A stretch of DNA of 64,000 nt from assembly GCA_965243715.1 (NCBI GenBank), contig CBDEVU010000009.1:372001-436000 (forward strand), in the 5' to 3' direction. Positions 34,334 to 42,210 of the stretch are shown here, piece by piece (the first letter of the stretch is position 1; the number at the start of each line of letters is the position of its first letter). The DNA comes from UBA11606 sp965243715. Its GTDB lineage: Bacteria; Actinomycetota; Acidimicrobiia; Acidimicrobiales; Aldehydirespiratoraceae. Made by a program: the position numbers and the translations under genes. The notes beneath the pieces are model-generated. The model was not told the DNA's origin. It searched no databases and saw nothing but the letters and a program-made list of their open reading frames with translations.

Positions 34334-35278
34334 ATGGCGAAGCGCAAGAAGAAGAACCACACGCCCGCCGACATCGTTGCCTCGATGCCGCCCGTGCAAC
34401 CCGGTCTTCGGAGCCCGATGTTGCGGATCCCGCCCGGTGTCGCCCGTCCGCCCTACGCCCTCACCGGCGACCCCGGCCCTTCGGTTTCGTCGCTCACTCG
34501 CACGGCAGATGAGTTGGCTGCCATGCGCATCGCGGGGGCCGACGCGGCCGAAATCCTGCTTGCCGCGGGCGCCATGGTCAGACCGGGCCTTACCACCGAT
34601 CAGATCGACAAGTTCGTGCATCAGGCGTGTATCGAACGAGGCGGTTATCCGAGTCCGCTGAATTACCGCGGCTATCCCAAGTCGGTCTGTACCTCTATCA
34701 ACGAGGTCATATGTCACGGCATCCCCGATTCGCGCCCGTTGGCTGACGGCGACATCATCAACATCGACGTAACCATCTACAAAGGCGGCGTTCACGGCGA
34801 TACATCAGCGACCTTCCTAGTCGGCGATGTCGACGACGCCAGTGCCCGCCTCGTGCGCGAGACAAGTCGTTCGCTCGACCTAGGCATTGCCGCGGTCAAA
34901 CCCGATGGCCTAGTAAACGAAATCGGTCGGGCCATCGAGAACCATGCCCGCATCCACTCGCTCGGGGTGGTCCGCGAGTTCATCGGCCACGGGGTTGGCT
35001 CCGAGTTCCACTCGAACCTCCAGATCCCGCATTACTATGAGCGTCGCGTCACGACTCGGCTCGCCCTCGGTACCAGTTTTACCATCGAACCCATGCTCAC
35101 CCTCGGCCAACCCGACGCAGCGCTGTGGGATGACGACTGGACTGCAGTCACTATTGACGGCACCCGTAGCGCCCAGTTCGAGCACACCTTGGTTGTCACC
35201 GAGACAGGAGCCGAACGACTCACCGTCACCGCCGCAGGCGAGTGTGCCCACGACACGGTTCGGGCCGCGAGCGCCTAA
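34334..35278 (+). CDS. map: Methionine aminopeptidase, type I, with N-terminal extension
   Basis: Removes the initiator methionine from nascent proteins. The 314-residue protein has the five metal ligands in their usual order: the two Asp of INIDVTIYKGGVHGD, His in FIGHGVG, Glu in FTIEPML and Glu in AQFEHTLVV. Before the catalytic core (about 65) is a basic, Pro-rich leader (MAKRKKKNHTP...PPGVARPPYAL) as in mycobacterial MapB-type enzymes, probably aiding ribosome binding. It follows the MaoC gene by 30 bp. Confidence 0.93.
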   Translation: MAKRKKKNHTPADIVASMPPVQPGLRSPMLRIPPGVARPPYALTGDPGPSVSSLTRTADELAAMRIAGADAAEILLAAGAMVRPGLTTDQIDKFVHQACIERGGYPSPLNYRGYPKSVCTSINEVICHGIPDSRPLADGDIINIDVTIYKGGVHGDTSATFLVGDVDDASARLVRETSRSLDLGIAAVKPDGLVNEIGRAIENHARIHSLGVVREFIGHGVGSEFHSNLQIPHYYERRVTTRLALGTSFTIEPMLTLGQPDAALWDDDWTAVTIDGTRSAQFEHTLVVTETGAERLTVTAAGECAHDTVRAASA

Positions 35279-35279
35279 A

Positions 35280-35321
35280 CCGGCTACCGCACGATCCGGC
35301 TATCGCACGATCCGGCTATCG
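35280..35321. repeat. 2.6 copies of a 16-bp tandem repeat between convergent genes
   Basis: CCGGCTAYCGCACGAT is repeated at 35280-35295 and 35296-35311, followed by a partial copy. The third copy contains the stop codon of the minus-strand DUF3048 gene. No strong hairpin is formed; role unknown. Confidence 0.7.
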
Positions 35322-36818
35322 GAGTACGGCGCCACCGTCGCGCGGCATCTCGACCCAAGTGCGGCCGGGCAGGATTTCGATAAAGTTGCCCGACGAATCG
35401 ACATACTCGATCGGCTCGGTGGCTTCCTGACGGCGCCAAAAACCCTTGCTGACTTGGCCATCGGTGAGGATCCAAGCGTCCCCGCGGCCAACAGTCACCG
35501 CTTCGGGCGATCGACTATCGGCGCGGGAGGTGACGTACTTGGTGAATTGGATGACCACGGTGGTCGGTACTACTTGGGTGCCGCCGGTATCGAGCATCGG
35601 TTTGCCGTCTTGGCTGCGGGCCCAACCCGAGCTATTCCACCGGTACTCGACGCTGGTATTGCCGTAGTCGATGGTGACGCCCGACGCCTTCGACACGTCG
35701 CCTCGAATTACCGCGTCGGCCGTTCGGAACCGGAAGATGGGCTGCGGCAGACCCGTATCGTATTCCTCACCGCTACCCACTGACCACAAGTTGGCCGGGT
35801 TGGTGAAGAGATTGTGCGGCGCAGAACGACTCGTGCGGTAGTAGAGGCTGCCGTTACGGGCGTGCCCGATATTGACCAGCGTCGACTCTTGGAGCAGTCG
35901 GGTGGTGATGCGGTTACCGCCGGAGTTGGCAAAGAGGGGCGAGTTGAACTGGCCGAGTAGGTCGAAATCGCCGGTGCGCATCGAGCGAACGGGTCCAACC
36001 TCCGTGGGAATGGTCGAGTGAAAGACGGCGGCCAGGCGGGTGACTTTGCCTTCGACCTCCTCGACGTAGACGATGTCGGCGTCGTTGAGCCCTGCTTGGG
36101 GACGGGCAGCTGAGACGTTGTCGATCTTGACGGCGAGAGCGGGGCGAAACACTTCTTCGAACACGGTGACGCCGGTGAGTAGGGCCTTTTGCTGGAGCGC
36201 CCGCAGTACTTCGATGCGGGTGACGGTTTCCTCTAATTCGACGGTGAGGGCCAACTGAACTTGACCGATCTCGTTGTAGCTTTCCTGTGCCGCTTTGGCT
36301 CGGACCTGGGCATCGCCGAGAGCTGCTTTGGCGCCCGCCATCTGGTCCGCGACATCGCGGAGCCGATTTTCCGCCTCAACGAGGCGGTTCTGTGCGTCTT
36401 CGATAACCGCCGTGTAGAGCCTGGTGGCGCGGGTCTTGTCGCTCGTTCCTTGCAGCGCGAGGATTTCGTCGATCAGCGCGGTCTGGCGGGGGTCGCCCGC
36501 GGTGAATCCGGCCAGGGCAATCTGGACCCGTGTTTGGGCCGGTTCGCGGCGAGCGTGAACAGCGCGTTCAAACTCGTCGGCTATTAGTTCGATCTGGATC
36601 TTGGCGGCTTTGTTCTCTGCGTCGAGTTGGTCGAGACTGGCTTCAGCTTCGACAAGTTCGGTCTGGATGTCTCCCAGTTCGACGCTGAGTTCGCTGCGCC
36701 GCACCTCAAGCAGGGCTAGTTCAGTTTCGGACTGACCAACCACAGGAGTCGCGGCAAGCAAAACGGTGACGGCCGTGAACAGGCCAACGGTGAGAGGACG
36801 TCGTTGAGATCGAAACAT
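35316..36818 (-). CDS. Exported DUF3048 protein with coiled-coil N-terminal region
   Basis: A 500-residue protein from the ATG at 36818, which places a signal peptide (RPLTVGLFTAVTVLLAATPVVGQ) at the N-terminus; the longer frame to 36968 gives no sensible leader. Residues about 30-190 are Glu/Ala/Leu-rich and coiled-coil-like. The DUF3048 (YerB-like) domain follows: AVKIDNVSAARPQAGLNDADIVYVE, GPVRSMRTGDFDLL and a C-terminal domain with TYDYG-type IDYGNTSVEYRW. Function of the family is unknown; it is secreted or cell-envelope associated. It is divergent from the gene at 36905. Confidence 0.86.
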   Translation of the reverse strand: MFRSQRRPLTVGLFTAVTVLLAATPVVGQSETELALLEVRRSELSVELGDIQTELVEAEASLDQLDAENKAAKIQIELIADEFERAVHARREPAQTRVQIALAGFTAGDPRQTALIDEILALQGTSDKTRATRLYTAVIEDAQNRLVEAENRLRDVADQMAGAKAALGDAQVRAKAAQESYNEIGQVQLALTVELEETVTRIEVLRALQQKALLTGVTVFEEVFRPALAVKIDNVSAARPQAGLNDADIVYVEEVEGKVTRLAAVFHSTIPTEVGPVRSMRTGDFDLLGQFNSPLFANSGGNRITTRLLQESTLVNIGHARNGSLYYRTSRSAPHNLFTNPANLWSVGSGEEYDTGLPQPIFRFRTADAVIRGDVSKASGVTIDYGNTSVEYRWNSSGWARSQDGKPMLDTGGTQVVPTTVVIQFTKYVTSRADSRSPEAVTVGRGDAWILTDGQVSKGFWRRQEATEPIEYVDSSGNFIEILPGRTWVEMPRDGGAVLR

Positions 36819-36904
36819 AAGTAGTCGTGGCGGCGGCAAAGGTCGCCCGGGGGACGCCCCGCAACCTACCAGGGTCTCGATCTCATCGGAGGTAGAGTGA
36901 CCGA

Positions 36905-37399
36905 GTGGCGACTGTCGTGACCGAGATTTCGTTCTTTCGAGACGACTACGCCGCCGTCGTTGAGACAATGGCCCGCCTCGAGGCCCGTGGCGATGGTGGT
37001 GGCTGGATAAATCTCTCCCCGGTGCTCAGCGAGGAAGAGGAAAGGCGCGTGCCGCAACGCTCATTGCTAGGAGCGTGGTTTTCTGGTCGGGGGCCTGCCG
37101 TGGCGATGGCTACGTGGACACCGTCGACCGCCATCGGACGCCGACCCCGCCCCGCCCAGATTGGCCTGGCACACGGCACGGGACCCAACGCTCTAGCTCG
37201 GCTTGACGAGGTCGGGGCCGGGCTCCCGCCAGGTTGGGTCAAGCGACAAGACCATGCCAAGCACGGCATTGTGGCCGAGGTTCCTGCAAGGGGCGACCAC
37301 GGCACGGTCCTTACCTGGATGATCGTCGCTGCAACAGTTTTGAGAACCGTCGTGGAACCAGGTATGCGTTGGACGGCCCTCGTCCATGAGCCTGACTAA
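36905..37399 (+). CDS. Hypothetical protein
   Basis: A 164-residue soluble-looking protein from a GTG start; no signal peptide or membrane helix. Visible features are an N-terminal acidic segment (FFRDDYAAVVETMARLEARG), a basic/Pro region around TAIGRRPRPAQIGLAHG and a hydrophobic C-terminal helix (TWMIVAATVLRTV). I do not recognise the family. It is the only plus-strand gene here, divergent from the DUF3048 gene and converging on the 37417 gene 17 bp away. GTG codon and normal codon use support it as real. Confidence 0.6.
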   Translation: MATVVTEISFFRDDYAAVVETMARLEARGDGGGWINLSPVLSEEEERRVPQRSLLGAWFSGRGPAVAMATWTPSTAIGRRPRPAQIGLAHGTGPNALARLDEVGAGLPPGWVKRQDHAKHGIVAEVPARGDHGTVLTWMIVAATVLRTVVEPGMRWTALVHEPD

Positions 37400-37416
37400 A
37401 GCGAGCGGTACGCGGC

Positions 37417-37875
37417 TTAGTCCGCGGTAGCTTCGACCTCTGTCTCTATCTCGATCGCTATCTCTATCTCTAGGTCGACGTTCCAATCGTCGTGGCCGTC
37501 GCTGCACGACAACTTGACGCCAGTGTCGGTTTCAGACATTTCTATCCCTGCGTCGCCAACCCAGGCCTGGATAACAGCGCCGTCACGCCAAGCGTTCGAG
37601 ATCTTGACGAGGCCTACCCCAACGGTGACGGTAACGGTGTCGGGAGCGGTGGAACTCCAGAGAATGAGTTGTGATTCGCTGTGGTCGGCAATCATCATCG
37701 GGTCGTCGGACTGGATGACTAGCGCCTGGTCGCGGGCGGCCGTGACCGAGATCCGTGTGATGGTCAACTTGGCCGGGGATTCAAAGTCAAGCGTGACCGC
37801 AGAATGGCGCGTTTGACCTTCGATCTCGACCTCCACAACCGGCGCGGCAACAAACCCGGCGGGCGGGACCGTCAT
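37417..37875 (-). CDS. Hypothetical protein, last gene of a nucleoside-salvage-like operon
   Basis: A 152-residue protein starting at the ATG at 37875 (MTVPPAGF), which overlaps the stop of the upstream gene by 4 bp. It has alternating beta-strand-like segments (VVEVEIEGQ, AVTLDFESPAKLTITRISV, TVTVTVGVGLVKI) and ends in a repetitive acidic tail, DLEIEIAIEIETEVE, encoded by a simple repeat of CTATCTC-like units. No signal peptide, no recognised domain. Its tight coupling to the membrane protein upstream suggests the two work together. Confidence 0.6.
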   Translation of the reverse strand: MTVPPAGFVAAPVVEVEIEGQTRHSAVTLDFESPAKLTITRISVTAARDQALVIQSDDPMMIADHSESQLILWSSTAPDTVTVTVGVGLVKISNAWRDGAVIQAWVGDAGIEMSETDTGVKLSCSDGHDDWNVDLEIEIAIEIETEVEATAD

Positions 37876-38585
37876 CGCTCCTCCTCGAACGGATCGACGC
37901 CAAGTGAGGGCCAACCCGGCACGGTCGTGGTCGGGTTGACAGTAGCGAATTCCATCTTGGCGGTGAAGGGATTAAGCCGTCGAGGCGGCTGGCCATTGCG
38001 CATGCGATCCTGATTGTGGGCACCCCACCCGTCGTTGACAGAATTGTTCTTCCATGCCCGTCGGCGTACGGTGGCCGTGGTTGGCTCCTTCCCCGCCTTG
38101 TTCAGCATGGTAGGATTTTTCCCCAAGTTCCAGCGTCCCTGCAGCGGTACTGGGACCTCGATTTGCGTTTCTGGGTCGTAGGTTCCCAGCACGGGTTCCG
38201 CGTTGGGCTCTTGGAACACCGCGAGTGCCGTTGAACGTCGGGCTATGGGGCGCAGGCGCGGGTCGGGAACGACGAGTTGATCGTCGGCCGCGATAGCCGC
38301 CGTTTCGCGAATGTTGGTCCAAGTTAGGCGCAGGCTGGAGATGCCGTACGCGTCACGCAACGTGGAGCGGACGGCAGCGTCCTGCTCGGCTCGCTTGCGG
38401 AGTCGAGAGTTGCGTCGTTGGGAGCGGTCACCCGAAAGTTGATTGCGCTTGGGTCGAAACGATCCCCGGTTCCGGTTGCCGAGCCAGTCCAGCAGCAGCC
38501 ATACCGCGATGGCGGTAACCCAAATTGAAACGAAGGAGGCAATAATTCGCTCGCCTGAAAGTATCTCGTTGATCAGGTCTGTCAT
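37872..38585 (-). CDS. Membrane-anchored protein of unknown function
   Basis: A 237-residue protein with one N-terminal membrane helix (about 12-35, SIWVTAIAVWLLLDWLG) followed by a strongly basic segment (NRGSFRPKRNQLSGDRSQRR), so the bulk is probably cytoplasmic. Near the C-terminus RMRNGQPPRRLNPFTAK weakly recalls a motif found before HNH domains in some toxins, but the metal-binding histidines are missing. It overlaps the nucleoside hydrolase stop and the 37875 start by 4 bp each. Function not known. Confidence 0.6.
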   Translation of the reverse strand: MTDLINEILSGERIIASFVSIWVTAIAVWLLLDWLGNRNRGSFRPKRNQLSGDRSQRRNSRLRKRAEQDAAVRSTLRDAYGISSLRLTWTNIRETAAIAADDQLVVPDPRLRPIARRSTALAVFQEPNAEPVLGTYDPETQIEVPVPLQGRWNLGKNPTMLNKAGKEPTTATVRRRAWKNNSVNDGWGAHNQDRMRNGQPPRRLNPFTAKMEFATVNPTTTVPGWPSLGVDPFEEER

Positions 38586-39526
38586 GGGGCATCGAGCGAG
38601 ATGATGGCCTCGATGATCACGTCGAGCACCGCGGCAGAGTCAGCGTCGCGGACCACGTACGCGTTCGGGGTGGCGCTATCGCTACCGTCTCGACCGCCCT
38701 GGCGTTCATCGACCACCGTTGTGCCGCGCGTGAGTGTTCCGGTTAATTCGATGTCGACGGGATGCGCTGCACCGCGGAAGAGTTCGGGGTAGAGGGCGGC
38801 GACGACCGCCGATGCATCGTGAATTGGCGCGCCCTGCCAGTCGCGGATCGCGCCGGCACGCGCGACGGCGAAGTCGAGCAGGTCGGCGCTAAGAGTGGCA
38901 GCGGGTCCGCCCGCGGCCCGTAGACGATCTCGTTCAGCGGAGCCCATCAGCACCTGGTGGGTAACGTCGAGCCCCACCATGGTGAGCAGGGGAAACTCCC
39001 GAAATACGATGGCCGCGGCTTCCGGATCGGCCCAGATGTTGAACTCAGCTGACGCGGTGACGTTCCCGCCGTTGGCCGCGCCGCCCATGATGGTGAAGCC
39101 GCCGAGTTGGTCGGGGAGGGTCGGGTCCGCCCGCAACGCCAGTGCGATGTTGGTTAGCGGTCCAACGGCAACCAAGTGGAGTCCAGGAACAGACCGGGCC
39201 GAATCAAGGATGAAACCGACCGCGTCGTTGGAGGCCACGTCGCGGTCGAGGGCGGGGATCGTTACGTGGCCAAGGCCCGTCGGCCCGTGAACGTAAGCGG
39301 CGTCGATGGTGGGCGCTATTAGTGGCCGTGCAGCGCCGCGATGGACGGGGATGTCGAGGCCGGCTACCTGCATAACAGCGAGGGCGTTGTGGGTCGTGTG
39401 TTCGATGCCCACGTTCCCGTTCACGGTGGTGATCCCGATCAGGTCGGCGAGGTGTGCCGCGGTGAGTAAAGCGATGGAGTCGTCGAGACCGGGATCGCAG
39501 TCGATCAACATGGGGATACGTGACAT
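38582..39526 (-). CDS. Inosine-uridine preferring nucleoside hydrolase
   Basis: Cleaves the N-glycosidic bond of nucleosides to base and ribose. The 314-residue protein from the ATG at 39526 (MSRIPMLIDCDPG) has the calcium-binding DxDPGxDD signature (DCDPGLDDS), VAVGPLTNIALAL, GFTIMGGAANGGN, EFNIWADPEAA and the late catalytic His/Asp pair in PIHDASAV. A longer start at 39550 adds eight residues. Ribokinase lies immediately upstream, which would phosphorylate the released ribose. Confidence 0.9.
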   Translation of the reverse strand: MSRIPMLIDCDPGLDDSIALLTAAHLADLIGITTVNGNVGIEHTTHNALAVMQVAGLDIPVHRGAARPLIAPTIDAAYVHGPTGLGHVTIPALDRDVASNDAVGFILDSARSVPGLHLVAVGPLTNIALALRADPTLPDQLGGFTIMGGAANGGNVTASAEFNIWADPEAAAIVFREFPLLTMVGLDVTHQVLMGSAERDRLRAAGGPAATLSADLLDFAVARAGAIRDWQGAPIHDASAVVAALYPELFRGAAHPVDIELTGTLTRGTTVVDERQGGRDGSDSATPNAYVVRDADSAAVLDVIIEAIISLDAP

Positions 39527-39579
39527 TGCGATACCAGACATTGGGGTCATCGTACGCCGTCGATCCCGTGGTGGCAGGG

Positions 39580-40614
39580 TCAGGCGTCACCGATAAGGGA
39601 AGCTACCTCGGCTGTCGTGGGCAGCGACGGCTGAGCCCCCGGTCGTTGCGTGGTCGCCGCGCCGACCCGTACCGCCCACCGCGCCGCCTCCACGAGGGTG
39701 GCGCCGCGTACTAGTGCGTCGCCGAGCGCGCCGCAGAAGGAATCGCCCGCCGCGGTTGTGTCGACCGGAGTTACTACCGGGGCTGGCACTAGGGTCGCGG
39801 TGTCCGCTTCGACCACCAAAGCGCCATCTTCGCCGAGAGTCACCACGACCGCTCGGGTCGGTAGGCGGGCCGCGAGTTCCTGTGCCTTAGCGGCATCGAC
39901 GGGGCCGTCGTAGCCGACCAGCGTGGCCAATTCGGTCTGGTTCGGGACGAGCACGTCGACCGCGGCCAGCAGGTCGGGGGGCAGCGGTTGAGCTGGCGCG
40001 GGAGCCGGGTTGAGCACCACCGTTCCCCTCGCGGTGAGCGCCGCGGCGGTGACCGCAACGAGTGGAACTTCAAGTTGCAAGAGGGTTACCGACGCGTTCG
40101 CGAGTACCTCGCTCGCCGCGTGGACATCGGCCGGAGTGACCCGGGCGTTGGCCCCAGGACTTACCACGATCGCGTTGTCCCCGTCGGATCCAACCGCGAT
40201 GAGAGCCACGCCGTTAGGAACTCCCACCGTGGTGACAAGATGCGAGGTGTCAACGCCGTCTGCTTCGAGAGCAGAGCGGAGGATGGTGCCGCCTTCGTCG
40301 TCGCCCAAACGCCCCACCATGGCGACCGACTGGCCGAGTCGGGCGGCCGCGACGGCTTGGTTGGCCCCTTTGCCCCCCGGAATCTGAAGCAGATCACCGC
40401 CCATTACAGTCTCGCCGACGAGCGGGATTTGGTTCACGGCCACTACGAGATCCAAGTTGGCGCTCCCGACCACGACGATTGAGGCCGACCTACGATTCGC
40501 CGCGGTGGCCAACTTCTTTGCGTCGGTGGGAACCGAGGCGGTCTGAGACATGCCCGCGATGATAGCCAACTCGCCGAAGAAATTGCCCGGACCGAGGGCC
40601 GCACCGGGAGCCAT
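39580..40614 (-). CDS. rbsK: Ribokinase with a cyclic-nucleotide-binding-like N-terminal scrap
   Basis: The PfkB-family core starts about residue 45 (IVVVGSANLDLVVAVNQIP) and includes GGKGANQAVAAARLG and the catalytic DTTAAGDSFCGALG, giving ATP-dependent phosphorylation of ribose. The 344-residue frame carries about 45 extra N-terminal residues that open ALGPGNFFGELAIIAG and SQTASV, closely like the phosphate-binding cassette of a Crp-type cNMP-binding domain, though its key arginine is replaced. An internal ATG (MSQTASV) would give a normal-length start. It lies 3 bp after the cyclase and 53 bp before the nucleoside hydrolase. Confidence 0.88.
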   Translation of the reverse strand: MAPGAALGPGNFFGELAIIAGMSQTASVPTDAKKLATAANRRSASIVVVGSANLDLVVAVNQIPLVGETVMGGDLLQIPGGKGANQAVAAARLGQSVAMVGRLGDDEGGTILRSALEADGVDTSHLVTTVGVPNGVALIAVGSDGDNAIVVSPGANARVTPADVHAASEVLANASVTLLQLEVPLVAVTAAALTARGTVVLNPAPAPAQPLPPDLLAAVDVLVPNQTELATLVGYDGPVDAAKAQELAARLPTRAVVVTLGEDGALVVEADTATLVPAPVVTPVDTTAAGDSFCGALGDALVRGATLVEAARWAVRVGAATTQRPGAQPSLPTTAEVASLIGDA

Positions 40615-40617
40615 GAC

Positions 40618-41577
40618 TCAGAAAACAGCGACTGGACTCACCGGTGAACCACACCCGCCGACAAAGGGCTCCGGGTTAGCGGCGAGGAAGAATTCGTAGC
40701 GACCAACTTGCGCGCAGGCCGTGCTGAGCGCCTCGAGGTCCCAGTTCTGTCCTTGGGTCAAGCCCATGTCGACGATCGCGAGGCAATGAACGGCAAGGTC
40801 GTTTGAGGGTTCGGGACTAGGGTACACCTCGAATATGTAGGTGTCGTTGGCGGCCGCGGCGATGTCGTGGCGATGGAACCAGCGCACCGCGTCGAGGCCC
40901 GGGCCTGGCGATGAGCCGTCGTTGGCGGGTCCCATCATGTAGGCGAGGGCGCCGCCGCTGCGAAACGAGTTGATACGACCGGTACGGATCAACACAATAT
41001 CGCCGCTTTTGATTTCGACTTTAGCCCAGGCAGCGCAGTCATCTAGATCGGCGCCGGTGATCTCGTAGCCGCCGTCGAGTTGCTCGACACCGCGCCTAGC
41101 CGCCACATCTAGGAGCACGCCGCGGCCGACCAGAGTCTTGACGTGTTCGATGCCGAGAACGGTCGCCCCGTCGCGTGCCGTGATTGTTGAGGTGGGAATG
41201 CCGTTGTACAGTCGATGGCCGTACGCCACGTGCGACAAACCGTCCCAATGGGTAGCGGCCTGCAATCCCATTATCACGTGGTCGTCGCTGAAGTGGGGGA
41301 CCATGCCGTCGTTGTTTGGATCGCCCAAGTCGGGGTTGTCGATGTAGTTCATCGACCGCAAGGGATTAATCCGGCCCGGGATGTGGCCCAGTTGGACACC
41401 GTTGGGCGATAGTTCCATCGCACAAGGAATCCGGTGACCACTCCGAATAGTGGCGGCACCCCCGGCGACCGCTTCGTCGGTGAGCAAGTTGAGCGTGCCG
41501 AGGCGATCGTTTTCTCCCCATCGGCCCCAGTTGCGGACCTCCGCGGCGACATCGTGAAAGTGCTGGTTGAACGACAT
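40618..41577 (-). CDS. Cyclase family protein (kynurenine-formamidase-like hydrolase)
   Basis: A 319-residue metal-dependent hydrolase of the cyclase family. The metal-binding motif appears as ATHWDGLSHVAYG, the family HxGTHxDxxxH pattern with Thr-His-x-Asp; a later conserved Glu/His region is NDLAVHCLAIVDMG. The start at 41577 (MSFNQHFHDV) is where homology begins. It heads the operon with ribokinase (3-bp gap) and nucleoside hydrolase. Substrate is not known; members act on aryl formamides, isatin and dihydroxyacyl rings. The divergent NfeD-like gene starts 80 bp away. Confidence 0.82.
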   Translation of the reverse strand: MSFNQHFHDVAAEVRNWGRWGENDRLGTLNLLTDEAVAGGAATIRSGHRIPCAMELSPNGVQLGHIPGRINPLRSMNYIDNPDLGDPNNDGMVPHFSDDHVIMGLQAATHWDGLSHVAYGHRLYNGIPTSTITARDGATVLGIEHVKTLVGRGVLLDVAARRGVEQLDGGYEITGADLDDCAAWAKVEIKSGDIVLIRTGRINSFRSGGALAYMMGPANDGSSPGPGLDAVRWFHRHDIAAAANDTYIFEVYPSPEPSNDLAVHCLAIVDMGLTQGQNWDLEALSTACAQVGRYEFFLAANPEPFVGGCGSPVSPVAVF

Positions 41578-41657
41578 TCTCGGAGCGTAGGCGAATCGTG
41601 AGGTCGCGGTAACGGCGATCCAGATTCGCACTACGATGATGGTTAGGTGATACGACT

Positions 41658-42182
41658 ATGACCGGTATGTATATATTCTTTCTCGGCTTGGGGGCTCCAC
41701 TCCTGCTGTGGTTTGCCTTCTCTGGCGACGCTGACGGCGACGTAGATGCCGATGTCAGCACGGGGTCGCTCGCCGCGATCCCGTTGTCCACGGTGGCCTT
41801 TGTGATGTCGTTTTTTGGCCTAGCGGGCGTTGTGGGAGGGAGCACGGGTGCCAGCGCGGCGTTCGTGTTCGTGCTCGCCGTCGTAATCGCGCTCGTGGCG
41901 GGGACCTTGAACAGCGTTGCCTTCGGATGGCTGCGACGAAACTCGACCTCCAGCGAAGTCACCGACCGAGAACTTGAAGGAACGATCGCTGATGTCATTC
42001 TCCCGATTTCGTCACAGCATCGGGGTAAGATTATCTTGGCGGTCGCGGGTGCTCGCGAACAGATGACCGCGGCTCCGGTCGACGGATCCGAGATCACTAT
42101 TGGATCTCGAGTCGTGGTGGTGCGAGTCGAACAGGGCGTCGCTCTCGTCGCTCCATTCGACACTGAACTAGAACTCGAGTAG
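41658..42182 (+). CDS. NfeD-like membrane protein partnered with flotillin
   Basis: A 174-residue protein with an N-terminal helix (about 3-20), two further helices (50-100), and a C-terminal OB-fold-like domain (about 115-170; ELEGTIADVILP, IGSRVVVVRVEQGVALVAPF). NfeD-family proteins occur next to flotillin or stomatin genes and are thought to tether or regulate them. The flotillin gene starts 28 bp downstream. An acidic stretch DADGDVDADVST follows helix 1. Function is inferred from the pairing. Confidence 0.75.
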   Translation: MTGMYIFFLGLGAPLLLWFAFSGDADGDVDADVSTGSLAAIPLSTVAFVMSFFGLAGVVGGSTGASAAFVFVLAVVIALVAGTLNSVAFGWLRRNSTSSEVTDRELEGTIADVILPISSQHRGKIILAVAGAREQMTAAPVDGSEITIGSRVVVVRVEQGVALVAPFDTELELE

Positions 42183-42210
42183 TAAAAGAGCAACAGAAAG
42201 AGATCTCCTT

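Noticed and set aside
37435..37475. CTATCTC-like simple repeat, possible array
   Set aside because: Too short and irregular for a CRISPR; it simply encodes the repetitive acidic tail of the 37417 protein.
41366..42193. Open frame of 275 codons on the minus strand
   Set aside because: It runs antisense to the NfeD-like gene and then out of frame through the cyclase; composition is Ser/Thr/Pro-rich as expected for a shadow frame.
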